Assembly (NCBI GenBank): GCA_963576735.1
Contig: OY755170.1
Coordinates: 12,632,567 to 12,696,566 of the forward strand
Source: Bedellia somnulentella
Lineage: Eukaryota > Arthropoda > Insecta > Lepidoptera > Bedelliidae
Length of the DNA: 64,000 bases
Reading direction: 5' to 3'
The position numbers were made by a program, and so were the translations under genes. Below are positions 19,267 through 30,599 of the stretch, piece by piece (within the stretch, counting starts at the first letter, position 1; each line of letters starts with the position of its first letter). Under the pieces are notes generated by a model, which had not been told where the DNA came from, did not search any database, and saw only the letters and a program-made list of their open reading frames with translations.

Positions 19267-22200
19267 CTGAAAAGATTTAATAGTTAAGTTAATGAATGGT
19301 TACTTATATTTGATGAAGAAAATAGTAGAAACAGTGGATTATTGGACAAAATGAGTCATTAACGTCCGTAGCCTAGATGATAGATGACTAGTTGCTGAAC
19401 CTGGAAGTAACGGGTTTGAAGCCAATGATTGTTTATTTTTCTTGGATGTTAGATAATTGTGTATTAATAAATATATCGTTGAAGATGTAGTACCCATACA
19501 CAAATAATTATTATTTGCAAGTAATTAAGTAATTTGGGACTAGCTTGGTCTATTTAATATGTTTGAATATATTTAAATCCACGAATGTTTTGTTAGAGTA
19601 CTGTTGGCGCCAGAAAATTTGCATGAATTGGTTAAGTAGTCCGGTCGACAGGTGGTTTCAGATAGAAAAAGGTCGGAATTTGATGAAACTTGGAGATGTT
19701 GTTCAGGGATGGTTAATTAACATTTTGTCAAGTTTTGGACCTCGAGGATCCTGTGCAAAAAGAGGAGGGGGGGGGAGAACTGCATAAATCTCGACCTTTC
19801 GTCAGTTTTTCGTCAAATACCTTTTTTCCTTACATCCTACGACAAAAGCGTTCAGAAACATTTTGTAGTACGTGAAATTATCTACAATTTGAGTGTTCAC
19901 ATAAGATTATTTTTTTTCGGAAATTCAGTAAAAATACCTTAAAAAAGCAGAGACTTATTTTAATAATAATAATTGTTGTTATTATGGTCTGTAATTTTGA
20001 ACCCCCCCCAATCCCCCCTCCCTTCCCCACCTAACCCCAATTCTCAAAAGCTTATTTTCTACTGTAATTTCATAAAAAAATAAAAAAAATAAAAAAAAAT
20101 AATCATTTATTTCAAAATAAAAAGATAAATCTTTGTTTTTTGAACGTCAAATTTTAACTTAATACTAAGTTTACTTCGGATTCGGAAGGTGTTTTGTTGA
20201 GAGAAGAACCCGTAAGAAACTCGTCAACACACATCTTTTTTTAACGTCCATTACAATTTTGGTGTTAGCCCGGAAACATCCTGCACAGAGCCCTGATGAC
20301 ACCAAGCCACTTCATCATTAATGTAATCATTGACATTGTAATAGGCTTTCGAACTAAGATTTCTTTTAACTGCTGCTTTGAATTTTGTTTCTGTTAAATT
20401 TAAAATGTCCTCAGGTATTTTATTATACATTTTTACGCATAACCCCATGAAAGATGTATTTACTTTTGACAATCTGTATTTTGGTACTGATATTTTATTG
20501 TTGTCTCTCAGGTTTCGAATATGTCTGTCACAATTTTTCACAAAAGAGGCCTGATTCTTTCTTACATACATAATATTTTCATAAATATATTGACATGGCA
20601 GTGTCATTATATTTATTGTTTTAAACAATTCCCTCAGGGAATCTCGGGATCTCAAATTGTATATAGCTCTTATTGCTCTCTTTTGGAGAATAAATATGGA
20701 ACCAACATCAGCTGCTCTGCCCCAGAGTAAAATACCGTAAGACATTACACTATGAAAATAGCTGTAATAAACTAATCGAGCTGTCTGTACATCTGTCAAA
20801 TGTCTTATTTTCCTAACGGCATATGCAGCACTACTTAGCCTGCCAGCTAGTGAGCTAATGTGGGGTCCCCATTGGAGCTTGGAGTCCAGAGTTATCCCTA
20901 AGAAAACTGTGTCATCCGAAAATACTAACTTTTCATTATTTAAAATTATTTCGTTATCAACGCACCTAACATTAGGTAATACAAATTTAATGCATTTGGT
21001 TTTTTTACCATTCAGTACAAGATTATTGGAAGCAAACCATGTTTGAATCTGTGAAACCGTGTTATTCACCTCGTCAATATTCTGATTATTTCTTTCAACG
21101 TCAAATACTAAAGAAGTATCATCAGCAAATAACACTATCTCGGACATTTTCTCGACCATGAACGGCAAATCATTAATATAAACTAAAAATAAAAATGGGC
21201 CCAAAATAGAACCCTGCGGAACACCCATTTTTACATGAGTTCCAGGTGATATTGCATTATTGATTTGCACTTTCTGTATCCGATCCGAAAAGTAAGACTT
21301 TATTAATTTAAGTGCGTCACCTTGTATGCCATAATGTTCTAATTTAATAAAAAGGATTTCATGATCTGCACAATCAAATGCCTTCGTAAGATCGCAAAAC
21401 AAACCAATAGCATCATTTTTGCGTTCCCACGAATCAAAAATGTGTTTCATTAAGGCAACGCCTGCATCGGTGGTAGAGCGGCCCTTCGTAAAGCCAAATT
21501 GTTTTGGATGAAACAATTTGTTTGAAGCGAAATGCAAAAGCATTTGATTGAACATTAGTTTTTCGAAAATTTTACTTAAAACTGGCAGAATTGATATGGG
21601 TCTATAACCATCAGGACTAATTTTATCTCCTCCGGATTTAAGAAGAGGTACAATTTTACTATGTTTCATGAGATTTGGAAAGATTTTATTTCTTATACAT
21701 TCATTAAATATGTCTGCTAAATATGGAGACAAAGTTACAATAAAATTATGGCAAACTTTCACTGACATACCCCAAATGTCTTCAGAACTTTTTAGTTTAA
21801 ATGATTTAAAACATTTTTCGATATCTGTAGGGCTGACATCTTTAAAACAAAACAAAGTTTCGCACCTATCAACATTTTGTTGTAACAAGTGTTGAGCTTT
21901 TATGACCGATGTGTTTAAATATTCAGTTGTTTTTGATGGTATGTCAGTAAAATATTTTTCAAAAATACAAGCGATTTCCTCATTAGAGGTAGTCAGACCT
22001 TTATCAGATCGAACACAGAACTCCTGATCACATGGTTTACCTCGGCCTGTTTGGGTGTTGATAATATTCCACACTGTTTTAACTTTATTATCGGATGTTC
22101 GGATACGTCGGCTTAGGTATCTGGCTTTAGCCTCTTTACATACTTTATTAAATATTTTTGAGTATTTTTTTACATATTCACTCAATTCATTATTATTACT

Positions 22201-25200
22201 ATAAGCTTTTTGATCATATAAATCGAAGAGTTTTTCTCTTGATCTATAAATACTTGGTGTTGCCCACTCACAAAACTTAAATTTACTGGTAATAGTTAAA
22301 TTTTTTACATTGAAAATTTCATTAAACTCATTTATCAGAACATTATAAAAGATATCATAGCTAGTATCTGAGTTTTTATTAATTGTAAATGTAGGCAACT
22401 TAGAGCTTATTATATTTATATATTTTTCTACTTTACTAGCAGTAATATGCCTTTTTTTAATAACAATTTTTGGTTCTGGTATCTCTAGAGGAAAGCTAAC
22501 AAAAAGGCCGCTGTGATCAGACTTAAGTTTATTTATAACACTTTTACTTGAAAAATCTGCATTAGTAAATACATTATCTAAGCATGTTTTGATTCTAGTC
22601 GGTTCCAAGAATAAATTTTCTAAATTGAACGATTGGAATAAACTCATCAACCGTGTTTTAAGATAACTGTCTTGTAGGAGATCCACATTGAAGTCTCCAC
22701 ATATTATTATACGTTTTTTATTCCTGAAAACTTTGCTTAATACATCTTCCATTACATTTTCGAATTTATCATAATTTTGGTTATAAGGGGGTCGATACAC
22801 ACATACTAAGAAATAGTTTTTTAACTCTATGCAGGATAATTCCACGACTTGCTCAACGCTTAACTTTACAATATCATTACGAATTTTTGATTTAATATTA
22901 TTTTTTAAAAATATAGCGGAGCCACCACAGGCTTTAGAATTGCGGCAGTAGTTGCTAGCTAAATAATAGTTTTCAAAACCAAATATGAGTTCGCAATTCT
23001 TAAGCCAGTGTTCAGTAACACATAAACAATCTATTTCATATTTTTCCAAAAACAGTTCTATTTCTAATTCTTTACAAGAAAACCCCTGAGTATTTTGACA
23101 TACAAGTTTAAACTGGGAGACTCCTTGTAAAGTATTCTTTTTATTAATATTGCCAGAAGAACCTCCTTCCTTGTTTACAATATTGATGTTAGGTGACGAC
23201 TTAAGGACGACAGGAGGCTCTTCCATTGTCACTCTTAAAAGTTTAAATTATGGTTTCCACCATCGCATACTAGAAGTAAGTTTCCCCTTATATTAAATAT
23301 ATGGGGGTCAGATATATTATATGCTAATAATTTAGCAATGTTCCGCTTTTGATTTAAGGGTATGTATACAGTACCCAGTCGAGAATTTGAATAAGGTAAA
23401 AACTTATTCAAATCCAAACAAAACAAATTGTCGCTTTGACAACATGTCACGTGACATATTAAATTATTCATAATATGAATATTGTCATTCTGCTTCATAT
23501 TAAGTAAGTATGGAAAGGTACAAAATATAAATTTACATTTATATATTTTTTGTATTTCCAAAAGTTTATTTATACTTTTATTTAATAAATACTTATTTAA
23601 TCCTATACTATTGCCGACCAGTACGACAATCGTTGTATATTCGTCATAAGTGCCTAATAATATTCGTTCTACTATATAATTAAAGTTTGCACCCGTATAG
23701 CAATGGTTAATGACCTGTTGATTAAGATACTTATTTAGTATTTCGCCAAAACCTACGGCCATGCCGTCCGAAAATACTAATGTTCTGTTTGCCGGCGGCG
23801 GCGTGCTAACAGTTGGTAATGTAATCCCATTACTTGGTTGGGGTGACTGAGATATAACGCTATTTGAGGAAATATGACTATTCAGAGTAGCCGTCTCTTT
23901 GTCTATAAGACTGCCGATATGTTTGTATCTTAAATGCAGATCTTCCTGACTAACAATCAGCTCACTCAGTTTATCATTCAAACTATCTATTTGGTTTAGT
24001 AAATAAATTTTTCTGTAAGACTTGTTTATGAATTTTATACTATTTTTCATACTTATAAGACTTTTGTTTGTGTTGTATATACGTTTTTTAACTAATTTAT
24101 ATTTTTTACACTGTTTACGACTGAAAGTTTTTGAATATTTAAAAGAGGTCATAGAAGATAATGATTCTGCCTCAAGTTCGGCACATAAAGAAACTGCGTG
24201 AGAGTCTTCGTGAATATTCTTTATTCTATGGAATTCCGCCAATTGAGCGTGTGCCTCTGCCAACTGCTCATTCAGAATATGAATTCGCTCTAAAGCTACT
24301 TACCAACCATATATCATGTCGGTAATATTGGTATTGACATTAGTTACTTTTTAGACCGATATTCCCTCTCCCTCTCCTTCCCTCCACTACATAATTGTGC
24401 CAGGGTAGGTAAAAAAAGACGTAGTCCTTTCGTAAACAAAATTAATGATATTAACAAAATTAAGGTTTTGACAAAGTATACACTAGAGGCAACAGAGATA
24501 TTGTTGAAAGGTCTCTCATACATAGTAGGTACGCATTTGTACTCATTACAGTTCCTGTCGAGATTTTTTTAGCCGTTGGTTCTGCTTCTAATTGCTCGTC
24601 GTCCTCCTGCACAATCAGGCTGTTAAGAACGTCCTCGCCGTCGTCGTATTCGTCGATTATGTCTGACGAGTCCTCCTCTCCTCCTCCAAAATGTAAATGA
24701 TATAACATACTCTGCTTTATATATGTCTCATAGGGTCAAACAGTAACAAAGTTAACAATGAACGTAACTCACCTGATTGTCCAAGTAACACCTCGAATCC
24801 TATACTAAATCCGCCAATGATCAGAAACACCATGCCAGCGAAGGTATACGCCATATAGAGGTAGAAGTATCGCACATTATAGAGTCCAATGCAGTTGTCC
24901 AACCACGGACAATGGTGGTCCATAGCTAGGATGCAGCGGTCGCAAACAGAACAGTGGTGGGTTCTTGGTGGTTTTGGAGATATGCACTTCTTGCATATGC
25001 CAGCCGCTTCAGAAATCAGGGATCCCTAAAAAAAACATTTATTTTTGTTAATACTCAACTCAAATGTTCACGCTATGTGGTTGGCAGAGGTACTAATACA
25101 TGACAATGTCACGTGATGTTCATAATACCCATGTTTTGCTTGGACAGTGTACTCATGTAATAGTGGTCTAACTTAGTCATGTGACCACTGTAGTACTTGT

Positions 25201-28200
25201 GTACATGTTTTCCCTCTCCATTAACAACCATGATAAATTAACCACACACATGTCTTCAGAAGAGATAAATTGGTCTAGGTCCGACCCAGTATTTCAACCC
25301 ACGCCTATATATAACTTAAATAGAATATACTTAGCAAAACTCGGAAATGAGTGGGCTCACAATGTTTTTCTTCACTGTTTACAACATGGTAAAATACCCA
25401 CTCATATGACTTAGAAAAACACATTTGTTCAGGTCAAACTCAGGATTCAAACCTACCTCTCTCTGTATTGGAAAAGGTGGTTTTCCTACTGAACTATCAT
25501 AATTCTGGTACAATTGTGTGTCAAGTAAAGTACATTGTATTGTACATAATTAATTTTTCATTGATTTAATTTGTATAAAATGATCTGAGCAATGTTCTTA
25601 AAAATGATTCCAAAAAGTTTCCTCTTCATATGATTGTATATATGTATTACCTGGTTTTTGAGTTTTGCAATACACAAAAACTGTACTTGAGAGCATACAA
25701 AAAGCTCAAATTATTTTCAATAAATCAGTATGTGTGGAGTATTTGGTGGGATACCCAGTAAATACCTCATTCACTAAAATTATTAATTATTAATTATTAA
25801 TTTACATTTGGAGTTTACTCACATGTGGAGGATATCCAGGAGAGGTCATATAGCCCATGTAATAATGAAATAGAACATTCAATAGAATCCAGTTTCCAAT
25901 AACAAGGAGGAAGACAGTAATAAGCGGACTTCTTCTCCACCAGTAAGGCAAACCAACCCAGTATGCAATACCTACTATATTCGCAGTTAGAAGTATCACA
26001 CAGAAAACAAATATCTGAAAAAGATTAAATAATATGAATTATATCTTTATTGAGATTTGAAACTTCAAAATGGGAAAACAATGTTAAATTTATATTGTAC
26101 TTATTCTATACTAGAAATATTTCGTCCGTGCAAACTCGATCATAAATCATAGGAGTGGTAGGGTGATATATCTTTGTCACACTCGCGCGCAGTATAGGAG
26201 CCTATTGTTAACGCGTAGGAATGAGCACACCTTTTGTTCATACGAGATAAGCCGTGTCGCGAAGGGTTACCGATAGATTATCAGAACTATAATGATTTTA
26301 TTAGACTGACTAATGATAATCGGATTAATTTACAAATTTTTACATTTGTTCTGCATTCATTAAATGACAACTCTTGACTTAATTTGAATATTAGCTCCAA
26401 CAAAATGTAATATATTCTTGTAAAAACACTCCATTTTGGCACTCAAGAAATCCAAGCAATCACGGTTGTAAATATGAATTAGACTTTACTACATTATAGT
26501 ATTTTAAAAGCAGTTAACCATAGTCGATTATTCATTTTCTTATTGATAACAAGCCTGTACGCCGTTTACGCCCCTCTTTAGACCTGTTAGTTGTTGCGAT
26601 GATTTTCGACCGAGTTTGCACAGACGAAAAAATTAGAAGTATACTAATCAAGCAGGTCTGAAATATAATTGTAACTCACTTGGTCGAGGCAATACATTTA
26701 AGTTATAAGTATATTTTTTTAAATATTAGTAGTATCATATCTAAAGCTCTGGATTCCCCTTTTAAGGGATTTATAGCCGTGGTAACAATTATGATGTATG
26801 TATGTATTAATTTGTGTGTTTTTCATAATAATAGAGTTTATAGGAAGCTTTACCCACCTTTCCCAAGTACTTAGCAAAGTTATCAACAAACCAAAATATA
26901 GGTTCATAGAGACAATCCACCAGATAACTGTAGCTCATGTGTTGGTTGTACGTCAGACACCTGATGGTCAACAGAAGCTGCATCCATTTCCATTTTAAAT
27001 GATCTCTGAAACATTTTATTTTATATTAGATTGATTAATAATTAGTATTTATGTGTGACTAATCTATAACTTATTAATGCTTTAATAATCTTGATTTATA
27101 CTGGTTTTTTACAACTATAAGTAACACACCCTTCTATTTGTGCGATCGAGAGATGCTAGAAAATACTCAGGAACGGGTGTTGGACATACAGAAAGGCTGT
27201 CTGGTTATATACACTATGTTGTGTTCTATGGGGATAGCTTTTTTTATGGGCATATTATACACAGATCAAGTTAGTCCTAAAATAAGTATAACTTGTATTA
27301 AGGGATACTAACTCAAAAATATATTTAATATTTAATAATACACATTTTAATAACATGCAAGACTAAGAAACAATCATTTATGCTCATCACATAAGTGTTG
27401 CACTCTGCGGGGATCGAACCCGCAACCTCTGGACAAAGAAGCTAGTCACCAATCGACTCAACACATTGTTAATAACAATGTGATCTCTGGAGCTCAAAAC
27501 GGATACAGGTGCAGTGATTGCGGTAGCAAGGAGCTGCTCCTCATCAACTCGGTTGTAGGCCAACTGGTGAAACGCAACTGTTGGAACTTCTCCACTGGCT
27601 GGATAGACTACAGGAAAGCATTTGATGCAACACCCCATTCATGGCTCATGTCATGAGGTTCCTTGAGCTGTACAAAGTTGATAGTTCAGTATGATACTTC
27701 CTCGGGCAATGTATGGGGTGTTGGAGGACCATCCTGAGTTTGGACCGTCAGCTGTAGTGTAATTACACCATCAAATATAAAAGATGGGTAGTATATATGA
27801 GATAGTACTGATTCGCTGTTGCAGTGGGGCAAGATTACTGATGCTACTGATACTCTGTTTCTTATACTGTGGCGTTACAGTGTTGTACATGTGTTTTTGT
27901 ATTTTCATTTTATGTTTTGTATTTGTAAAATAATGGTTTTTCTTGAGCCGTCAAAGGTGAATAAACATATTTTCTTTCTTTCTTTCTATATGAGTAAAAC
28001 TTATTAAACCCAGCTTACAATACATAAAAATCCTCTGTGTTAGTGCAATTAACTTTTCTATATTTGATAGGAAACAGTCTAGTCTAGGGAATAATATCTT
28101 AACCCTAAACTAAATGAATACTAAAGATATTGATAAATATACATTATAGGAGTCCCAGTGGCATGTTGCAAATAACCTACGAGAGCCTAAGCATAGTGTT

Positions 28201-28266
28201 ATTAAGATAAAGTACTTACATTGTTTTCTGAGCGCTGCAAGTGACACGCCATTTTATCTGCACCAT
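18764..28266 (-). CDS. ZDHHC16: Palmitoyltransferase ZDHHC16 orthologue, whole gene, 6 exons
   Basis: Membrane S-acyltransferase that transfers palmitate to protein cysteines; the human protein sits in ER/Golgi membranes and acts on substrates including ZDHHC6 and phospholamban. Exons in transcript order: 28266-28220, 27005-26858, 26014-25823, 25025-24773, 24683-24543, 19266-18764. They total 1284 nt (427 aa) and are in phase throughout. Visible parts: EPIFWFVDN shared with human ZDHHC16; two N-terminal membrane spans; Cys-rich domain [15 protein letters not shown] and catalytic DHHC in [11 protein letters not shown]; two more spans; QTSVE (TTxE-like) and NPYNFG (PaCCT) motifs at the C-terminus. 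An acidic insert around 214-260 makes it longer than the human protein (377 aa). Confidence 0.9.
20251..23226 (-). CDS. LINE ORF2: endonuclease and reverse transcriptase
   Basis: About 990 residues, uninterrupted. The N-terminal third is an apurinic-type endonuclease: [35 protein letters not shown] and KSDHSG supply the usual catalytic Asn, Glu, Asp and His. Reverse transcriptase follows: [68 protein letters not shown] and the active-site FADDTSLVF. The C-terminal part contains [12 protein letters not shown] and [16 protein letters not shown] two codons upstream (23232) opens the frame; ATG at 23226 is the better start. Intact catalytic residues and absence of stops imply a young insertion. 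Confidence 0.95.
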   Translation of the reverse strand: MEEPPVVLKSSPNINIVNKEGGSSGNINKKNTLQGVSQFKLVCQNTQGFSCKELEIELFLEKYEIDCLCVTEHWLKNCELIFGFENYYLASNYCRNSKACGGSAIFLKNNIKSKIRNDIVKLSVEQVVELSCIELKNYFLVCVYRPPYNQNYDKFENVMEDVLSKVFRNKKRIIICGDFNVDLLQDSYLKTRLMSLFQSFNLENLFLEPTRIKTCLDNVFTNADFSSKSVINKLKSDHSGLFVSFPLEIPEPKIVIKKRHITASKVEKYINIISSKLPTFTINKNSDTSYDIFYNVLINEFNEIFNVKNLTITSKFKFCEWATPSIYRSREKLFDLYDQKAYSNNNELSEYVKKYSKIFNKVCKEAKARYLSRRIRTSDNKVKTVWNIINTQTGRGKPCDQEFCVRSDKGLTTSNEEIACIFEKYFTDIPSKTTEYLNTSVIKAQHLLQQNVDRCETLFCFKDVSPTDIEKCFKSFKLKSSEDIWGMSVKVCHNFIVTLSPYLADIFNECIRNKIFPNLMKHSKIVPLLKSGGDKISPDGYRPISILPVLSKIFEKLMFNQMLLHFASNKLFHPKQFGFTKGRSTTDAGVALMKHIFDSWERKNDAIGLFCDLTKAFDCADHEILFIKLEHYGIQGDALKLIKSYFSDRIQKVQINNAISPGTHVKMGVPQGSILGPFLFLVYINDLPFMVEKMSEIVLFADDTSLVFDVERNNQNIDEVNNTVSQIQTWFASNNLVLNGKKTKCIKFVLPNVRCVDNEIILNNEKLVFSDDTVFLGITLDSKLQWGPHISSLAGRLSSAAYAVRKIRHLTDVQTARLVYYSYFHSVMSYGILLWGRAADVGSIFILQKRAIRAIYNLRSRDSLRELFKTINIMTLPCQYIYENIMYVRKNQASFVKNCDRHIRNLRDNNKISVPKYRLSKVNTSFMGLCVKMYNKIPEDILNLTETKFKAAVKRNLSSKAYYNVNDYINDEVAWCHQGSVQDVSGLTPKL
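23235..24303 (-). CDS. LINE ORF1 with SGNH esterase-like domain (N-terminus missing)
   Basis: Open frame without an ATG at its upper end, so it is 5' truncated; it ends in TAA 8 bp before the ORF2 ATG. The first part is predicted coiled coil ([20 protein letters not shown]). The C-terminal 180 residues look like the esterase domain of CR1-type ORF1 proteins: [12 protein letters not shown] (block I with Ser), [21 protein letters not shown] (block III, Asn) and FCTFPYLLN. The expected upstream PHD finger is absent. RNA-binding/chaperone function is assumed for this class, not shown here. Confidence 0.75.
24543..24683 (-). CDS. ZDHHC16: ZDHHC16 exon 5 (acidic loop)
   Basis: Encodes [19 protein letters not shown] and a further acidic/polar run ending TGTVM. 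Only an acceptor after TTTTGGAG (or the next GAG) keeps phase 1 from exon 4; the stronger-looking GCAG at 24712 would give a stop. Donor ATGA|GTACAA, phase 1. Boundaries are less certain than the others. Confidence 0.6.
24773..25025 (-). CDS. ZDHHC16: ZDHHC16 exon 4 (DHHC domain)
   Basis: Acceptor TTTTTTTTAG, donor AATCAG|GTGAGT. Holds the whole zinc-binding Cys/His cluster (CKKC..HHC..C..C), [20 protein letters not shown], and the third membrane span. Confidence 0.95.
25060..25300 (-). mobile_element. SINE family B copy
   Basis: GGTTGGCAGAGGTACTAATA, GTCACGTGATG, ACAACCATGATAAATTAACC and a GGTCTAGGTCCGACCC end. Lies in ZDHHC16 intron 3. Confidence 0.75.
25335..25500 (-). mobile_element. SINE family B relative, diverged
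   Basis: Repeats the TTTACAACATGGTAAA..CACTCATATGACTTAGAAAA core and a tRNA-like CAGGATTCAAACC part, directly after the copy at 25060. Confidence 0.5.
25823..26014 (-). CDS. ZDHHC16: ZDHHC16 exon 3 (membrane spans 1-2)
   Basis: Acceptor TCTTTTTCAG, donor CCACAT|GTGAGT, both phase 0. Encodes two hydrophobic spans ([40 protein letters not shown]) and the MTSPGYPPH turn that precedes the Cys-rich domain in this family. Confidence 0.93.
26730..26810 (+). repeat. Dispersed repeat family A, 3' fragment
   Basis: AAGCTCTGGATTCCCCTTTT..GGGATTTATAGCCGTGG with a TATG tail. Confidence 0.65.
26858..27005 (-). CDS. ZDHHC16: ZDHHC16 exon 2
   Basis: Acceptor AATGTTTCAG, donor GGAAAG|GTGGGT. Encodes [17 protein letters not shown] and [18 protein letters not shown], the lead-in shared with vertebrate ZDHHC16. 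Confidence 0.9.
27250..27475 (-). mobile_element. tRNA-headed SINE, family D
   Basis: The minus strand starts with a tRNA-like head whose box B is GGTTCGATCCCC, then GCAGAGTGCAACACTTATG, and ends TTGAGTTAGTATCCCTT..ACTAACTTGATCTGTG. The same end occurs at 44640-44790. Confidence 0.75.
27500..27690 (+). mobile_element. Non-LTR reverse transcriptase fragment
   Basis: The plus strand reads [17 protein letters not shown] and [17 protein letters not shown], then after a frame break RFLELYKVD. The D-Y-x-K-A-F-D-x-x-P-H-S-W block is reverse transcriptase motif A of an R4/Dong- or R2-like LINE; clade uncertain. Confidence 0.7.
27770..27990 (+). mobile_element. Retroposon 3' end with (TTTC)n tail
   Basis: CTTGAGCCGTCAAAGGTGAA, then TAAACATATTTTC and a CTTT repeat. 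It looks like the 3' end of a LINE; may belong to the fragment at 27500. Confidence 0.45.
28220..28266 (-). CDS. ZDHHC16: ZDHHC16 exon 1 (start codon)
   Basis: The ATG at 28266 reads [16 protein letters not shown] and ends ACAAT|GTAAGT in phase 2, as exon 2 requires. A second ATG at 28252 (MACHLQRS) is out of frame with exon 2 and was not used. Confidence 0.75.
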
Positions 28267-28480
28267 ATTAATAATTGGCAACTTCAATTAGTGAAGGCGC
28301 TTCTTAGGAAAGAATTTTAATAATATCTAGAAGTAAATGAGACACATGACGATTCGAGGATCTGTGCTATTGGAGACTTATAATTCACATTTTCATTCAA
28401 AAAAATCAAGTAATTTCCCTTGAATTTTGAGATGTTTGCCACCGACCTCCGCCTGTCTCTCCCAACGCCGATAGCAAATG
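28267..28480 (-). promoter_or_regulatory. ZDHHC16 5' UTR and promoter region
   Basis: Immediately upstream of the start codon, moderately richer in GC around 28430-28470. No TATA box recognised, so a TATA-less promoter is inferred only from position. Confidence 0.35.
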
Positions 28481-29439
28481 AATAAATTGAAGTTAATTTC
28501 AGTTATTTGATACAACTTCGGTATTTTGTACAACGTACCAAGAGTAAGAAAGGGTCATATGAAATTTTAGATGTGAGTGAATAAATAGAATAAATGATGA
28601 AACGTAAATGTAAACAAAATTTTCGTTGACTTTGACCTGACTTTGACAGACTTTGACTTAACCTAACTTTCGTTTTACTGATTTGGCATTGTTTCCACTT
28701 GCATTAAAAAAGGAAGTTATGCCACTAGCAGATATTAATTTTGTTGGTTTATCGTAAAGTATTTAGCACCCAGAAAATTTTGTTAAATATAGTTACGTCT
28801 CGATAAAGCTGCTTATTTATCGATATTTATATTTGACCGCAACCATTTGATACATATTATTAGGTGTTGGGGTGGGGGTGTGAAAGATGGTATTGTAAAT
28901 CCGCAGCAAGTGACAACGGTTTATATCTATTCTCTAATTTGGTATATAAATCATCAGTAGCTGTAAGTGGATGCATAGTTAAAACTTAAGTTAAAGCCAA
29001 ACATTCACGCCTAATTTAGATTTCGAACGTTCGTGTTACTTAGCACACAAATAAGTTATAAAATTGTGTCCAAATACATGAAATATTAATAACATACCTT
29101 CATCTTTAATAACTATCATTTTCGTGTCACCATCTGCAATAGATTGTGAAATATAATCAACAACTGCTGCGAACGACTAATGTGTTCACTTTCTATGACA
29201 ATTTAAAAATGAAAGAACAGAATGACGGTTTTTTTTAACATTATTTGGTAATTTGTGAGTGTAATAAAAACATAATGTGGGTGTATCTCATTGTCAATAT
29301 TTTGGACTTTTTACCTACGGCGAGACCTGTGTGCAGTGTAGCCATTATCGTTTTTATCTTCTATACTTATAATACATCTGTAGAGAGGTCAATTCTGTAC
29401 ATTAATTATATTTTCAAAATAACTATCAGGGGGTGATTA
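28481..29439. other. Intergenic, nothing recognised
   Basis: AT-rich. No exon continuing upstream of ZDHHC16 and no known repeat. Confidence 0.4.
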
Positions 29440-29660
29440 GTGATCGATACTGATGCCAAAAATGCAATCAGTAAAATTTTTGTCTGTCTGTCTGTCCGTC
29501 TGTCTGTCGGTTTGTATGTTCCTTATAGAAACAAAAAATACTCGACGGATTTTAACGAAACTTGGTAGAATTATTCTTCATACTCCTGGGCAGGTTATAT
29601 TGTACTTTTCAGCAGATAGGTAAAGGGGGATTTTGGAAAATTTTGGGAAAACGGGGAATG
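29440..29660 (+). repeat. Dispersed repeat with (GTCT)n and a 3' conserved sentence
   Basis: GTCTGTCTGTCTGTCC.. followed by CTCGACGGATTTTAACGAAA and CTTGGTAGAATTATTC. This (GTCT)n plus A-C-G-G-A-T-T-T-T-x-A-x-G-A-A-A-C-T-T-G-G combination is widespread in insect genomes; the class is not decided here. Confidence 0.6.
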
Positions 29661-30599
29661 TTACTTCATTTTTTAAGCTTCCGTCGCGTGTGCAGCCTTA
29701 ATGGTTATTGTTACATAGAAAACATGTATCACGAAAATATTTTACATAAAGTTTTCTAAAAAATATCGAACACGTGTAACTCCTAATAGCTTAGCAGTTC
29801 GGAGCATTCTGATTATATTTGTTTACTCTTACGTTTATAGTTCTCTCGTTCATATCTCATTTCAAAAAGTTTACATTATTACCTATTCAATAAAAAATAA
29901 TCATAGAAATCGGCATAGAAACACCAAACTTATACATGAAATAACCCATCGCATCCTGTCGTCGCACGTGTATACTGAATCATGCTATAAGGATTATTTT
30001 TTAGTAATGGTTGCGCGGGCAAAAGATAGCCTGTTTATTTATTTAATGATAGTGGGTTGGGAGTAAGCATAAAGAAATGACTTCTGGAAATTTTCAATAA
30101 TGGATCGACGATCGATTATTTAATAATTCTGAAACTAGGTATGTATTTAACGTAAAAAGAAAAACTTGAAATATAGACGAAATGCATTTTTAATCACTAA
30201 ATACTATGTTCATAATGACATAGATAAGTTTGTTTTAACGGTAAACGAAATTATACATGGAATAAGCCATCGCGCCCGTGACCAAAACCAAATCTTTACT
30301 AATTTACATATTACATACTAGATGGCGCCAGAAATTGCATCCTACTCCTACATCACGTAATGATTTCTTTTTTAGATTGTTATAAATACTTCTTAGCGTT
30401 TTATTCCAAAAGTTGCTAATAAACGTTAATACTTCAAAATCACCAAACTACACTGTTCAGGAGTGGCGAGTGCTATAAATTTAATAAAATGAAAACATTG
30501 CGCTTCACAGCGCTTGAGCAGTGACTGTAGAAAGAAACCTCAGTTATTTAAAAAAACAACGCTACCCGTGCGAAGTGGCCGATCCACTAGTATTTAATA

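Larger units (their letters stand above)
20070..24305 (-). mobile_element. CR1/Jockey-lineage LINE, 5' truncated, intact ORF2
   Basis: Two adjacent open frames 8 bp apart (gap TAA-GAGTGACA-ATG), a 3' UTR with AATAAA (plus-strand 20106-20111) and an irregular (TTTTTTTA)n tail near 20070. The 5' edge is set by loss of reading frame just above 24303 with no ATG, so the element was probably truncated on insertion. No target duplication identified. Confidence 0.88.
19267..24542 (-). other. ZDHHC16 intron 5
   Basis: 5.3 kb, of which about 4.2 kb is one LINE in the same orientation as the gene. The 19.3-20.05 kb part has G-rich and C-rich runs (19762-19775, 20000-20030) but no exon. Confidence 0.6.

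Noticed and set aside
24712..24714. GCAG acceptor for ZDHHC16 exon 5
   Set aside because: It shifts the frame after exon 4 and gives a stop within the exon.
28250..28252. ATG reading [11 protein letters not shown] as the ZDHHC16 start
   Set aside because: It enters exon 2 out of frame and meets a stop; the ATG at 28266 fits the phase and continues into the conserved protein.
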